This document shows, piece after piece, positions 11,641 to 23,804 of a stretch of DNA of 64,000 nucleotides. The position numbers and the translations under genes were made by a program. The notes under the pieces were generated by a model. The model had not been told where the DNA came from. It was given only the letters and a program-made list of their open reading frames with translations, and did not search any database. The stretch lies in assembly GCA_027924585.1 (NCBI GenBank), contig BSBM01000320.1, positions 1,369,501 through 1,433,500 of the forward strand. Reading direction: 5' to 3'. The DNA is from Larix kaempferi. Taxonomy: Eukaryota > Streptophyta > Pinopsida > Pinales > Pinaceae. The number at the start of each line of letters is the position of its first letter. Position 1 is the stretch's first letter.

Positions 11641-14539
11641 ACCATTTGGTTCCATCTCCTCGTCATCACATATAGTATCATTTCTTTATTGGTTCCATCT
11701 CTTGGAAGGACTCCTCCTTCTACTCTTAGTTTTTTTGAGCAATATCATGTGTGTATTGGTTCCATCTCTCTGCAGGATCCCTCCTTGTACCTTACTATTT
11801 TTTAGCAAGGAAGTATACTATGAATGTAGGTCAAGTTCTCTACGCTCTTAGATTTTGATTAGTTTCTCTTCATTGCATGAATAAAATACTATGTGCTCCA
11901 ATTCCTCTCATAGGACAGGGTACTAGCTACTTTTGAAAGAAAACATATATAAAATCTTGAGTAGCCCTATTTTGACCTCAAGGAAGCAGTCAACAGTAGT
12001 CATTGTGAATTCTGGGCAAGTTCTGGGCAAGTGTTAACCATCAAAGTTTCAAACAATAGTAAGACCTTATCACTTTAAATTTTGGGCACTATCTAGGCAA
12101 TCTGTGGATAGGAGCATTAATAAAAGGGCATCTTTGAGTAACCTATGCACTGTTCTTGATACTAAACAATAGTAAAAGGAAGTTCTAGGAGGATTCCTGA
12201 GCAGCATGGGACAATGATTCTTACGTAAAGTACGGAGAACTTTACTGGATCATTGGGCCATACATGTAAGAAAATTGTATTCCTTCGGCATTTAGTGTGC
12301 TTACCCCGAAATTTCTACTTGACAATTTGATGTGATAATTCGATAATTCAAAGCAGGATTCCATGTCAAATAGAGAAAAATCTAGAAAAAACTAGAAGAA
12401 AGGTTATCCGTGATCCAACTTCTAATTCACAAAATGCCACAGAAGCAAATATCAAGTCAGAGGAAATGAGAGGTTACTAAAAAGACTAATTGGAATGAAG
12501 TTTTTATTGCACAGAAAACAGATAAGCGTAAAAATAAATAGAGAGACAAAACATGGAAGTACCAGGTAAGTCATGTGGAAGGATAATGTCGATAAGATTT
12601 ATGTGGGGAAACTGGAAACCTAATAAATTCATGGGGAGAATTTGAATGATGATGGATGCCCATCGGGTTAGAGCTGCATGACCCAATTCAGTGATTCTAC
12701 CATACAGAATTCGAGAACTGTCCAAGCGTGGATCATCCCACAAAATTCTGCTCTTGGTCTATTTTCTTTGGGGGTTTGATTTGTGTGAAATTTGCACAAT
12801 AGTTTGCAAGTCGAAGTCCTAATTTGCAGCCATTATTAGAAAGTTATCAACAGCACAAACTTTGTGTGCCTGCACATTAGGTGAAGGGCTTGGATCAGAC
12901 AATGGCTTGATTTTCTTAGAAACATCTCTGCAATTTCTTGTAAGCGTAGGAATATCTTACTGCCAACCAAGCCTCGTTTCTAAGCATGTTAATTTTATGT
13001 TCGGTAGTTACTAGTTCCAATGCTTTCCCATTTTTTGTTGTCTGTACAGCATGGTTTTATTTATGTTTAGTAGTTTCAATCCTTTCAGATTTTTATGTTG
13101 TCTGTACACTTGATCATATTCAGAATATCAACCTACAAATCAAGCATGGTGGGCTAGCTTCCAATAACTATGCATTATGGAGGGAACCCTTTGAATAGAG
13201 GATATGGGCAAAAAATCAAGTCAGTGCTTGCTTCATAAAATAATAGCACTGAAGGTCTCTTCCTTGCATGGAAAGGATGTTTTGTGATGTGTTGGGCTTG
13301 GCACTGAGAAGAGACTTGCATTTCAGACTCCTGCAGAGCCATGTCTCCACTGTTTTTAAGTTCTCATGTGAGTCATAACTAGATTGACAGTGTCCTTGAT
13401 GCAACTTACAAGGCGTGATAAATTTTAAAATAAAAAATGCGTGAGTGTAATTGTCAGATTGGGTAGTTGTATGGATGCCAAAATTCAGTTGGTTATACAA
13501 GAGAAGAATGTATTCAGTATTGTGCCTATGAAGTTGGTAAAGAACCACAGAGGTGGTTTTTCTAGACTGGCCCAAGTTACAAAAGGTACGGTTTTGGAAT
13601 GCATTCCCTTCAGCTATGGGTGACCAGACATAAATAAGTTCAACATAATGTGATGTTTATTTTGTAATTTCATCCATTTTCTTAGAAAATGCATCTTATA
13701 TTCAATTACTGAACAATCAAAGTAGATCAAGAAGTATACAACATTGGGCCAAGCTGCGATTAGCAGACCAATCCATTGCATATAAAAGGAGTGTCAGCAT
13801 ATCTGCCTTGTCCTCAATTTCCAGACACTACAACCTTTCTAACTTCTCCTTTTATTTTCGACACATTAATTAAACAATTTAAAATAGCAACTGTTGGCAT
13901 AAAACATTGCAGTTCAATTTTACTTGTAAGTATATATATTGCAGTTCAGTTATATATATATATATGAAATAACACATTGTCTTACACATTATCTTGCAAG
14001 AAAATAAGAATGATACACATAAATGCCATTTTAAAAGGAAACCCATGTCTATATTAAGTTTTAAATCTCAGATGATTACATGATGTAAAATCCTATAGCT
14101 TGGTGGTCTTGACTAATTCCAATCCCATACCCTCATACATGATAGAATGTAGTGGAAATGCTACAATCTTGTGAACCTTGAAATCCTGAAAACTGTTAAA
14201 TCTGCTGAATTCTGAATGGGATATGAAATTTTAATTTCTTCATATGAAGTCTGATGAGGTTGGAACCACTCTCAAACATCCTGAACAATTAATGGTAATG
14301 TTAAAAATTTAAGTAAAATGATAGAAAAAGTAAAATATACCTTTTCTATTCTTTTACTTCAAGAATTTAATATTATCATTAATTACAAGGTGACAAACTC
14401 CTTCGAGCTCAATCCCCGGTATTTGTTTTTTCTTAAAGGGTCATTGGTATGGACAAGGCGATATTTTCTTGTGAGTTTCCCATCCCTCATGGGCACTTGG
14501 GTAGCCTTGAAAACTTTATCCCTGGGAACATCCAAAAAC
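11641..14539. other. hAT interior, right-centre: no recognised gene
   Basis: Short open frames occur on both strands (for example 12504-12743 minus, 13216-13575 minus, 13441-13623 plus). None shows a domain I recognise, and the expected hAT C-terminal domain was not seen. Confidence 0.5.
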
Positions 14540-14690
14540 ATGCCGAAAACATCACTAAAACTGGACGAAATGCCTAGGAAACATCCTTGACCATACTGTA
14601 TAGCGTTTTCAGATTTGGAAACGCCATACGGTATGGCCAAGGACGTTTCTAAGGCATTTTCTACCTGTTTTTGTGTTTCCTCGCGTTTCT
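14540..14690. repeat. Imperfect inverted repeat (foldback, MITE-like) inside the hAT
   Basis: Two arms pair around a centre near 14611-14617. The inner 40 bp, 14571-14610 against 14617-14656, show about 7 mismatches; outer arms continue with weaker pairing to about 14540 and 14690. The segment is richer in G+C than its surroundings. It could be a foldback MITE or a decayed palindromic end of another element; no target duplication was identified. Confidence 0.55.
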
Positions 14691-17600
14691 GGGATGGGTA
14701 CGTCACCATTGTGGGCGTTTCCTACAACTTAGGTACAACTCTTTATTTTCACATGTTTGTTACAGTTTGAAAGTACAAGTTGAAATTGCAAGTTTGCAAG
14801 CATCCTAATATGCTTTCCTTTTCATAATGTACACATTATTTACCTACTAGCATTAGTGTGAAAAGTTTCTGGCAATAGTCATTTTTTTCATTGACTATTT
14901 TCTAAATCCTTTAAGCACAACTTAGGGTCTGAATTTGATTATTATAATTAAAATTTCAATGCTCATGTACAGTTATGTTAACATGGATGCAGATGAGTAA
15001 GAAGGTTATTTCTATCTGTAGAAATAAGTGCTGAAAAGTTTGACATGCTTTCAGGTATGCAATACAGATGTTAGGAACTGAACTCCTGCTTTTGCTGCAG
15101 GTGATGCGAAAAAACCTTTTAAAGTTGGTCCATGTATTTTGGAAGAGGGATCTGCTTGTTTTTTAGAGTATATTTGGAAACTCATTTTTCATTTTTCTGA
15201 TTTGATTATCAAATTTTTAAAACTTCCATTACACGCTTATGTATTTTCATTCCGTACTTGCATCACAGATCCAGAAAGCAACATAAGGTCCCATCTGGAA
15301 TCACAAAATTAACCATAGTAAATCTCTCACATGTTACAATTTTTTGAAACAGCCAAAGTTTACATCAATGCAATTCTAATTATGCTCTGTTGTCTTCAGG
15401 CAAAATTTCAAGCTTCAAATAATTGAAGAAGACTCAAGAATCTATACAATTCAGGATATCATTTCTTTTGGAGAAAATACTGTTAAAATATTTCCAAGTC
15501 TCATATACAACAAATAGATCTGATAACTTTGAGTCTTGACCAAGTTCCAAGTTAGCTCTGTCACTTAAATTAGCAGCAAAACCTGGAGTTTATGGCTAAT
15601 AAGTACAAAATGAATATTTGAGAAATCTCTAAGAACTCCTGGAAATATGAACAATCAAATTTCTGGTGTCTTGCATAAATAGATAGTCTTATGTTGATAC
15701 CGGTGATATGTAATGGTCTTAAGAGGCTTTGTCCTTTTCCTGTTTGGAAAGCTTTCAGAGGATTAATTTAAAATGGAGGTTACACCTATGCAAAAACTCA
15801 AATATATACAACTGTAGGGTGAGATTCACTCTTATTGTGTGAGTTTAAGACATAAATTTACAGTAGAAGAAAATTTATGTTTTTCCATTTAATTCTGTAA
15901 GATAATTGGTACACAAATTTACTGTTGTTTCTTGTTACCATGTTGGAGATTTTGTTTAGAAATACTATACATCCACAGAATTCCAATATGAATAAGTGCA
16001 TCTATGTGTATTTTAAGCTATTGCATCTTCATGGAGTTACTTTGAAGACAAGGATTTTTTATGTTCTTTCCTTCATGGCAAGTTTTAAATTATTAATCAC
16101 TGGTAATCAAACGTTCATGCCATGGGTGGGTCAAGAAAGTGGTTCAAGGCACTAGTTGGTTTTAAAAAGTCAACAAAAGCACATCTATCGGGAGAACAAG
16201 ATTATATGAGTTAAGATTGTATTTTCTCCTTAAAGCACAGTGAGATTTTGAAAGTAATCCTTGAGTGCAAAATATATGACATTACTTGGATTTTGGTTTA
16301 TATAGTACACAGCCTGGGGCAAACTTATGGTGTTAAATTTTCTAATTGAATTAATTTCTTATTGATGAAAGTTGTCCATGGGATTTCACTTCATATATGT
16401 CCTTGATAATAGTGTCCAAATAAGAGGTTGATTGAAGTTTATGCTTACTAGCATCTTTGAAAGCCCTATATTTCTCCCATTCTCCCATGTTATACTTCCT
16501 TTTGTAGGGAAACTGTTAACTTTGTAGCAAAGTTAAGAATTGTATCCAATACAGCATACTATGCAACATTATAGGGGTTTTTCTCTGGAAACAATATTAA
16601 TATGCTGGTAGAAGATGGATCCAAAATCACATCTGTAACTTCTGAGCGTTGCACCAATTATCTTACATATACTAAGCAAAAGCCAACATGCAAGGCCTCT
16701 AGCCTTATACATCCTATACAAAACCAGTCAATGAAAATGACAAGAAAGACATATAGAGAGGTTATGGATTTGCAAAAGTTCCCATCCTTTTCAGGTGCAA
16801 GGTCTTCCGTCCCTCCACCATAAGTTCTTGAAATTTAGTTAATGGAAGGATGGTACAAGTAGACACATAAAAAGCAATACAACTTTCGGTTTAAGCAGGT
16901 CCTCATTTTTTTTCAAGTTATATAGACTAAAATTATAATACTTTCAGAATATCTGAAGCTAGTATGGTTCAAACTTCAAAGTTCTTGAGAATCTTTTCAG
17001 GGAATAATTAATGATGTGGTACTTGACTATCTTACTATTGGGGCTTAAGCTGTCCAATTTTGAAGGAATAAATGCAAAAAAATTTCTACTAGTGCAACGG
17101 TAGAGTGAGACATCAGGCGACCATGCAATTGTCCCAACCACCAGTAAGAGAAACGATGGGGGGAGTGGATTTGCCACTTGGTTGTTGAGGGTAACATAAA
17201 ACCTAAGGGAAAGAGAGGAAAGAGGTCAAAGGTTCCACTGGATTACTTGATTAAATTTGATTTAATGTTCACTCAAGGTTGTGGTTAGTTTACAATGTAT
17301 TTAAATTAGATTTCAATGGTTTTCATAGCTAAGAAGGCAATATAGAACTAGAAAGAAAAACTGTTTTACCCCTAATTAACTATGTGTTCTAGGTAATGAT
17401 ATGAAATGAAACCAAACTAGAGTAAATAAAGGGAAATGATGGATTTTCTTTGGGCTTAAGAAGACCTGAATCACTTGTTGAAGAGACACCAAAAGTTGAG
17501 CCCCCCAAAATGCTCCAAAGTGCTAGATCTACCTACAAAACACTTGGACAATTCTTCCAAAATGAAGCAATATCTACAATACAAGATCTACCATATAAAT

Positions 17601-17740
17601 AACTAAAAAATTGTTACTAAATATGGAAGATCAAGTGTTCCCTTCATTGTGGGATGCTCTCCTTGCTGCTGTTAACCTCCCTTGAGGTGTGGTTAAAGAG
17701 GCTCCAAAGATGTTAACCTCCCTTGAACTCATAATTAACA
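14691..17740. other. hAT interior, right part: no recognised gene
   Basis: AT-rich sequence with short open frames (15925-16155, 16602-16823, 16959-17177) and no recognisable domains. A tRNA-like pol III A-box pattern is at 17088-17105. Confidence 0.5.
17088..17145 (+). other. Possible tRNA-derived (SINE-like) relic
   Basis: TAGTGCAACGGTAGAGTG fits the pol III A-box pattern TRGYNNARNNG in a typical tRNA context. No convincing B box (GGTTCGANTCC) follows in the next 60 bp, so this is not a functional tRNA gene and is at best a decayed SINE head. Confidence 0.25.
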
Positions 17741-17990
17741 AGCAGACTGTCATTCAATGTGTTTTATAGATCAATGAAAGATTCGCCAAATTTTTACAAT
17801 ATTTTATAATTCAGTGAAATATTCGCCAAATTTTTACAATATTTTATAATTTTGTGAAATATTCGTCAACTTTTTACAATATTTTATAATTCAGTAAAAT
17901 ATTCGCCAAGATTTTACAATATCTTATAATTTAGTGAAAGATTCGCCAAGATTTTACAATATCATATAATAAAATGAAAGATTCGCAAAA
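17741..17990. repeat. hAT right subterminal 40-bp tandem array
   Basis: A strict 40-bp period begins ATTCGCC (or one-base variants) at 17781, 17821, 17861, 17901, 17941 and, partially, 17981. Each unit continues with an A/T tract including TTTTACAATAT and TATAAT. The TTCGCC core is the reverse complement of the GGCGAA motif repeated just inside the left terminus, so the two ends present the motif in opposite orientation. Another TTCGCC lies at about 18056. Confidence 0.9.
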
Positions 17991-18109
17991 AAATTATATA
18001 TACATATTATATTATTGATAAAATCGCTTTCAAATTTTCCTATATATCGGGGAGATTCGCCAATTTTTTTACCATATAAATTTGGGGGGGGTTCTTAAAA
18101 TCATCCCTG

Positions 18110-18117
18110 TCGAGGAG
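18110..18117. repeat. hAT target-site duplication, right copy (TCGAGGAG)
   Basis: Exact repeat of 6557-6564, directly after the right terminus. Confidence 0.95.
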
Positions 18118-20261
18118 ACATAGAACTCTTACAAACACACAGACCCTAGTATTCTATCAAAACAAGAATAAATGCCAATAAGTATGCAGTACAAATAGAC
18201 GGTGATTTAAAGTGCTGGAAAGTTACAAACGCAGACGCCTATCGAAAACAGAGGTCAAGGGTCGAATCCCATGGTCTTCTCATGCCCAAAACTTGTAAGT
18301 ATTTTTCCTACGGGATTCATTATTTCCAACCAAAAATAAGATGCTGCGTACAGCTCTTGAAACCCTCTCCACACAAATTTCCACTCTACCAACACAGATA
18401 GTAAGTGAATTGAGACCATCTTACTCAAACCCTACCTACATTACCAAATTAGATGTGCAGAGAACCTCAGTCGATCTCCTATGTTTCCAACAAGCAACTC
18501 ATCGTATGCACAGAAATATCATAGCACTATTTCAACTCAGTTAGCAAGCAAATTGAAACCAACACACAAATCCTAGCTACGTTTGCCAAACTGAAGGCGC
18601 CAAAGACATTTTATCATTCAGACATTTGGAACAACAGTTATAAATTTCCCAGAAACTCCATAATTTTAGAATCGAACCAGTACAGACTTAGAGTTTTGTA
18701 CTCACACGGGAAAACGTATAGAAGTAAATACCATTTTGAAAACCGTTACAACCATACATCTCAGATAGGAGTCATGTCCTCTTTTCCAGAAACAAAATAG
18801 CATTTACATTGTTCAGAAATTAGAAATGTTGAGCAACAAAAATAGACCCGGATTCATAATCAATTTTTACATCACAGTCCCAACTGTGTATTCAGCTTTA
18901 AAGTGCATTGAAACCCACATTTCCCTGGTCTAGCCATTAAGCAACCAACAGACTTCCCGAAGTGATTCAGTAAAGCCAATGGCTTACGGGAGTCTCTTTC
19001 CTAAACCAGGACAAGACGCATACATCCATCATCAGAGGTGCGAGAGGTAGGGAAACGAGTGGGTAAGCTGGACTTACCAATACCCTAGCCACGCCTACAG
19101 CACCAGGAGCCATCGCAGCTTCCAAACCAAAGCATTTTATCACCTGCCATTACAACACATTTCACTAGTTGGTCAACCCTGCGATTTCGAATCAAAAGCA
19201 GAAAGGTAAAATCTCAACACAGTGGAGTCTTTTCTTACCTGTTAGAAGTATTACATCCGCGAAATAGTCGAGCTCCACAGACGCTAAGTGCACTGACCAC
19301 GAGCATTGCTCGGGTCAGGGCACACACATAGCCACCTTATGAATGAAGTGTAGAACCAGCAAGACTAACAACAAGTCGCAAACCAGACTGAGGCAAACAA
19401 AACCCCAAATGCTACCAAACCATCGATGAGAGTCTGTCTCCCACTTCGCATTAAAGGTGCAGTTATTGCCACACTAACCCTATCATAGTGGAGGTTTGAT
19501 TTTTGAACAAAAGCTATAGTGGAGTCGTGAACTCAAACCCACACTTGTTTAATTTACAAAATAATATAGTGGAGTCATGGACTCAATTCACCCTTGTTTA
19601 AATATACAAAAGACTCATAGTCGTGAACCTCGCCTTGGGAATAATTATATTGTGAACTCCCATGCAATGGGGTACCCGTTATTAATAGTTTGTCATTCAC
19701 CCTAGTAACATGAAGCCATTAGTAAAGTATGGGCCAACATCTAGGGGTAGCATGTTCAGGTTAGAAATACCTGCAACCACAGAAGTAAGGAATAACATTA
19801 GCAATATGCTAAGTAAGTCCGGCAACCACAAATCTTACCCATACCTCTCGGCAACCCTGCCGAGGTATGTAATTACCTTTCCTGGAGTATTACAGCACCC
19901 ACCATGAGAACAACATACCATCAACAAAGGAGCTCATCACCTGAAGGTGTCATTAGACATTCACATTCCAGTCCCATGATTCTTGAAACATTAAGGAGTG
20001 CTATTTCTTCCTTTGCACTAACATGTACAACTGTAATTAAAACATGCCATCATTTTGTTTCCACATCGCTTCCGCAGTTCTAGAACTCACACATTGAAGA
20101 GACCCTGTTATATAAAAGTCTTATGCTTACATTTCTTTATGCAAGTATGGATGTTTTTATTTATGTTAAAATTAACTTATGAATCCTTCTCCTTTGAATT
20201 AACGATTATTGCAGGAAGGAAAAATTTTAAATTTTTGTTATTTTTGGGACATTACAGTCCA

Positions 20262-22738
20262 ACTCTTCTAACACTCAAGGGTGAGAATTTGATAATTCTT
20301 GAAGGAACTACTGCGAAGTCCTAGTTTGGGTAGTCGCCCCTGAAATAAATCAATGATGAGGATGGAACTTAATATTCTCAATTGGCGCGTTTTTTTAGTA
20401 TTTTTTTATTTTTACCCCTGGGAAGTTTGGCTTTTCAAAACTATCATGTTTTTTTTGTTCGGTGTTTTGTATCTTCTTTTTTTCTAGGAAGTCGACAAGA
20501 AGAATTTTGTTAATAAATAGTTTACATATTTACATTCATATCATATTCCCTTACAAGCTCGACGCTATATTTGATATTCAATTTTGACCCTTAGAATAAC
20601 AAAAAAATGGTGTACCACCTATGATCTGTTACAGTTTTCCATATTTAAACGGGAGTGATTAAAATCTAACTGCTATATGGCCTGATAAACACCGTCTAGA
20701 TCTCTTTCAATATCTAAGGAAAAAATAGATTAAACTACTATGGTGATGTAGACCGTTGCATTCATGACAACTAAAATTGGTTTTTCCATAGAAGGTTTTC
20801 ATCATCCATGAATTCAAGCCTCTATCACAAATTGATATGAAAGCATAAAACTAAAAGAAGCATGAAAACCAAAACTTTTATCCCGGGAAGCATAAATTTT
20901 CAACCAGAGGAGGCTTGGGCCCATAAATTCCTCTCCATGAATATGTTCTTCATTTTTAAATTCTTTCTCAAGGATATATTCCATCATTTTTATTTGGGTA
21001 GTGGCATACATTTCAGCATAATCTTGAGCCACTTTATGTGTGTACAAACTTCACCCGTGTCTTTCACCATATTAAAATTTTATAAAAATGTGGGAGGACA
21101 GAGACAGAGTAAGGGTACAAACTAGAGAAATTAGGTAGACTTATTTTGTGATCCAGAGGGATATCGGTGGCCACCCACCTATTCCACTGGCTCAAATCAG
21201 CTTCCCATTTTGCCAATTTTCTAGTAATGTTTCTATAGTTTTTCGAGTCCCAAACTTCCGGGGCCGTTTTGAGGCCCTAAACGATGTTTCTTGGGAAATC
21301 TTGGTCCAACGGAACCCATCTATTTCATGGCCCACCGCGTAGTCCTCGAATAGATCTTTCCAACGGGTTACCGAGCGCCCCAAACGGAGATCGTATGCAA
21401 AAGTTATGACCCCGGGAAGTTGACTGTTCAACTAACCAGCTTGTGGCCTCAAACTTTATGGCGGTTCATCTTCTAGGGTTAGGTTTTTGGATGCTTGGGA
21501 TTATCTCCCTCATGCTTATGATAAATAGGCCCTTTCGACCTCTCTTTGTATTCATCTTGACACGAATGAGCGCAGCGGCCACATCTCTCCTCAGAAATAG
21601 CTACTACCATTCTAGTTGTTGTATTTACAATCTCTTCTATTTCCGATATTTAATCGAATATGTGTTTCCTGTATCGCTGTGTTTCTTGCCATATATCTAT
21701 GTATGTGAATGTATATATCTGTATATGCTATCTTTTGTTTCGTTCCCACACAAATCCGGATCAGTTTGCCATCCTCTAAATGAACTAGTTAATTATCACA
21801 TTATTCTACTTCAATTCCTCTTTCAGGTATTTTGTGGCATTCATGTTTGAAGTCTAAATAACATTGCTTGCCACTTAGTCCTACACGACAAGGAGGATAA
21901 CCTTATGTCAATTCAACTCAGTCCTACACGACGAGGAGGAAAATCAAAGTTCCACTAAATTCAATGCTACATGATGAGGAGGGAAATCACAAAGCAGTTA
22001 CCAATCCCCCCATCTCAGGGAGAGCTTCTCCATCCTCCCTGTCTCTGGGAGAATGTCTCACTGATGCTGCGACATCAACAATTGTTGTATCACAGTCTGC
22101 AGATTGACTCGTGCACATTGTAAATTCCATTCTTGACTTGAACTTGAACACCTTCCTTTCAAATTGTCAAATACTATTGGCTCAACACTGAAAATGCTTC
22201 GGGTCTCAATCTGCTTCACCCATGTGCTTCTTCTGTTAATCCTAATTCTTGTATGCTTGTTTTGAAGCTCTAATGTGAAAATTCAACAGATTAAAATTGT
22301 TTTCATGTTTCCGATGGCCACATGTTCTATGACATAGAAAAATTTTCATTTAGTTTGATGATTTTTTGAATATTTAGAACCTTATATTTATTTAATAATT
22401 CATTTCATTACGGGTGCGTGAAAAACAGAAGCAGTTGGGTTTGAGAAAGTGCCTTGGATGTACCAGACAACCCCATCGGTGATCCAGGTAGGCTCCAACA
22501 TTGCATTCTAAACTTGGGTATGATTTTTATTAGATTCTTGTCAGTAATTTCCAGATTTTTTATCATTGCAATTCTAAGGGAAGCAATATTTAAGAATTGC
22601 TCTTATGCCTTTCAATTTCCCCCAGCTCCCATGGAAAGGTATAACTTGAGCATTATGTAGAGTTTCGGGGATGCCAACTAAATTATTTTTCTTCACCTCA
22701 ATAGAAAAAATCAAGTAGTCAATTTGCATTTTGTAAGT
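20262..22738. other. Non-genic segment between LTR A and the CACTA-like end
   Basis: The first 63 bp may be the downstream half of the coding relic at 4120-4358. The part at about 21130-21870 has the feel of a retroelement regulatory region: a GC-richer block, then GATAAATAGG as a TATA-like motif near 21520, then a pyrimidine-rich stretch. I could not find TG/CA ends, a target duplication or a primer-binding site, so this is not claimed as an LTR. The unit 2 equivalent is 43271-45747. Confidence 0.4.
21876..21990. repeat. Short tandem motif, about 40-bp period
   Basis: Three imperfect copies of AGTCCTACACGACGAGGAGG lie near 21878, 21919 and 21962; the last is degraded to a GCTACATGATGAGGAGGG form. 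The same array is near 44887-44997 in unit 2. Confidence 0.6.
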
Positions 22739-23458
22739 CACTACAAGGAAAAGGCCCTCTAGTGGAGGTTATAGCAGGAGCCCCTAAAAAAGAGGTTGAA
22801 AATCCATTTATAGTGGAGGTTTCTAAGGGAGGCGATCGGGCGAAGATTTTAGCATATGTTGTTTTTCGGTGTGTTTAACACCAAAACACACTGGTGCATT
22901 TCTAAACATAACGCAGCGGTGTGGCACGAAATTCTACGGCACCACGACAGAGAAAAAATATCGATAAAAAAATTAATTAAAAAACTCGTGTTATTTTAAT
23001 ACCCGTTTCGCGATGCGTTAATAGATACTAAATGCACCGGGGCATTATAAGATAAAATCCACAGTGTGGTTAATAGATGATAATTCATCGCATTATCAAT
23101 ATATTTGTTAACGGCAAGTCAAATAAAAGGTGCACCAGATAACCATAACCGCATCGGTGCATGTTCAATCAACAAACACACAGCCTTTTACTATCAATGT
23201 AATATCCCGAATTTTGGACGGACTGTTTTATGATGTTATATTGGGCCACGGCCCCAGCACCTGTGATTTATTCTTTTGTAGACTGACATATTGGGCATGG
23301 ACCCTGACTAAATTTCATTACTTGATTATATACTAGGCAAGGGAGCCCCAATGTTCTTATTATGTTTTGATGTGGGTACAAAACCCTAATACATATTGAG
23401 ATGACCTTTTGTTACTTATTGTGCAGATCTGTGATTTTACATGTTTATCCTATATGAT

Positions 23459-23804
23459 GTGTTGAGCGTGGACTTAGAAACACACAAGAGACCTATGTAC
23501 TGGGCGTAAGCCCCGATGTACCTAGATGAATGTTTATGTATTGGGAGCAAGCCCTCATGTACACTGAGTGTTGGGCATAAGCCCTGGAGCACTCCAAGCT
23601 TGAAATAAAATGAATACCGGATCCGAGGCCACTTAAATAGTCTAGATGTGCCTCACGACCACATTCTAGCTCTAGTGTTGAGCAGAGGCTCTGGAATTGC
23701 ACTAGCGTAACACCCATGTGAGAGTGTTGAGTTAAAAGGCTCTGAAGAGCACTCGGGGTTACTAGATCTCAAGTGTTGAGTCTGAAGGAATCTGAAAAGC
23801 ACTT
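23459..23804. repeat. Array of five hairpin modules in LTR B
   Basis: Modules lie at 23459-23483, 23566-23594, 23674-23703, 23722-23754 and 23771-23804. They have the same order and nearly the same spacing as in element A at 4655-5004, with the same AGTGTTGAG...CACT outer pairing. Preservation of the array in two diverged elements supports it as a family feature. Confidence 0.7.

Larger units (their letters stand above)
6565..18109 (+). mobile_element. hAT-superfamily DNA transposon, 11,545 bp, non-autonomous
   Basis: The element starts CAGGGATGATTTTAAG (6565-6580) and ends with its exact reverse complement (18094-18109). An 8-bp duplication TCGAGGAG flanks it. CAGGG termini with 8-bp target duplications are diagnostic of hAT elements such as maize Ac. 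The empty site in unit 2 confirms both boundaries to the base. The interior has no intact transposase: it holds a hAT transposase relic (11290-11640), a LINE reverse-transcriptase relic on the opposite strand, a foldback repeat and much unrecognised sequence. Movement would have needed transposase supplied in trans. Confidence 0.95.
4368..20256 (+). mobile_element. LTR-like element A, probable giant solo LTR (unit 1), hosting a hAT insertion
   Basis: It starts TGTAATATCCC and ends GGGACATTACA, near-perfect inverted termini of the TG...CA type used by LTR retrotransposons. It is flanked by a perfect 5-bp target duplication, GTCCA, at 4363-4367 and 20257-20261. Without the nested hAT it is about 4,336 bp. 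No gag, protease, reverse transcriptase or integrase is seen, and no internal pair of direct terminal repeats. Element B (23198-27425) matches it along its length, so each copy looks like one complete LTR rather than a full retrotransposon. A solo LTR of a family with very long LTRs (LARD-like or large Ty3-type) is the simplest reading; a short non-autonomous element is the alternative. Confidence 0.8.

Noticed and set aside
14383-14709. 108-codon minus-strand frame across the foldback repeat
   Set aside because: It falls on the inverted repeat and is explained by it; no protein family is seen.
17781-17990. CRISPR-like regular array
   Set aside because: The whole 40-bp unit repeats with no unique spacers and lies in a plant hAT end; it is a subterminal tandem repeat.
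21443-21850. 135-codon plus-strand frame
   Set aside because: In unit 2 an early stop truncates it to a 62-codon frame, and it sits in retroelement-like regulatory sequence.
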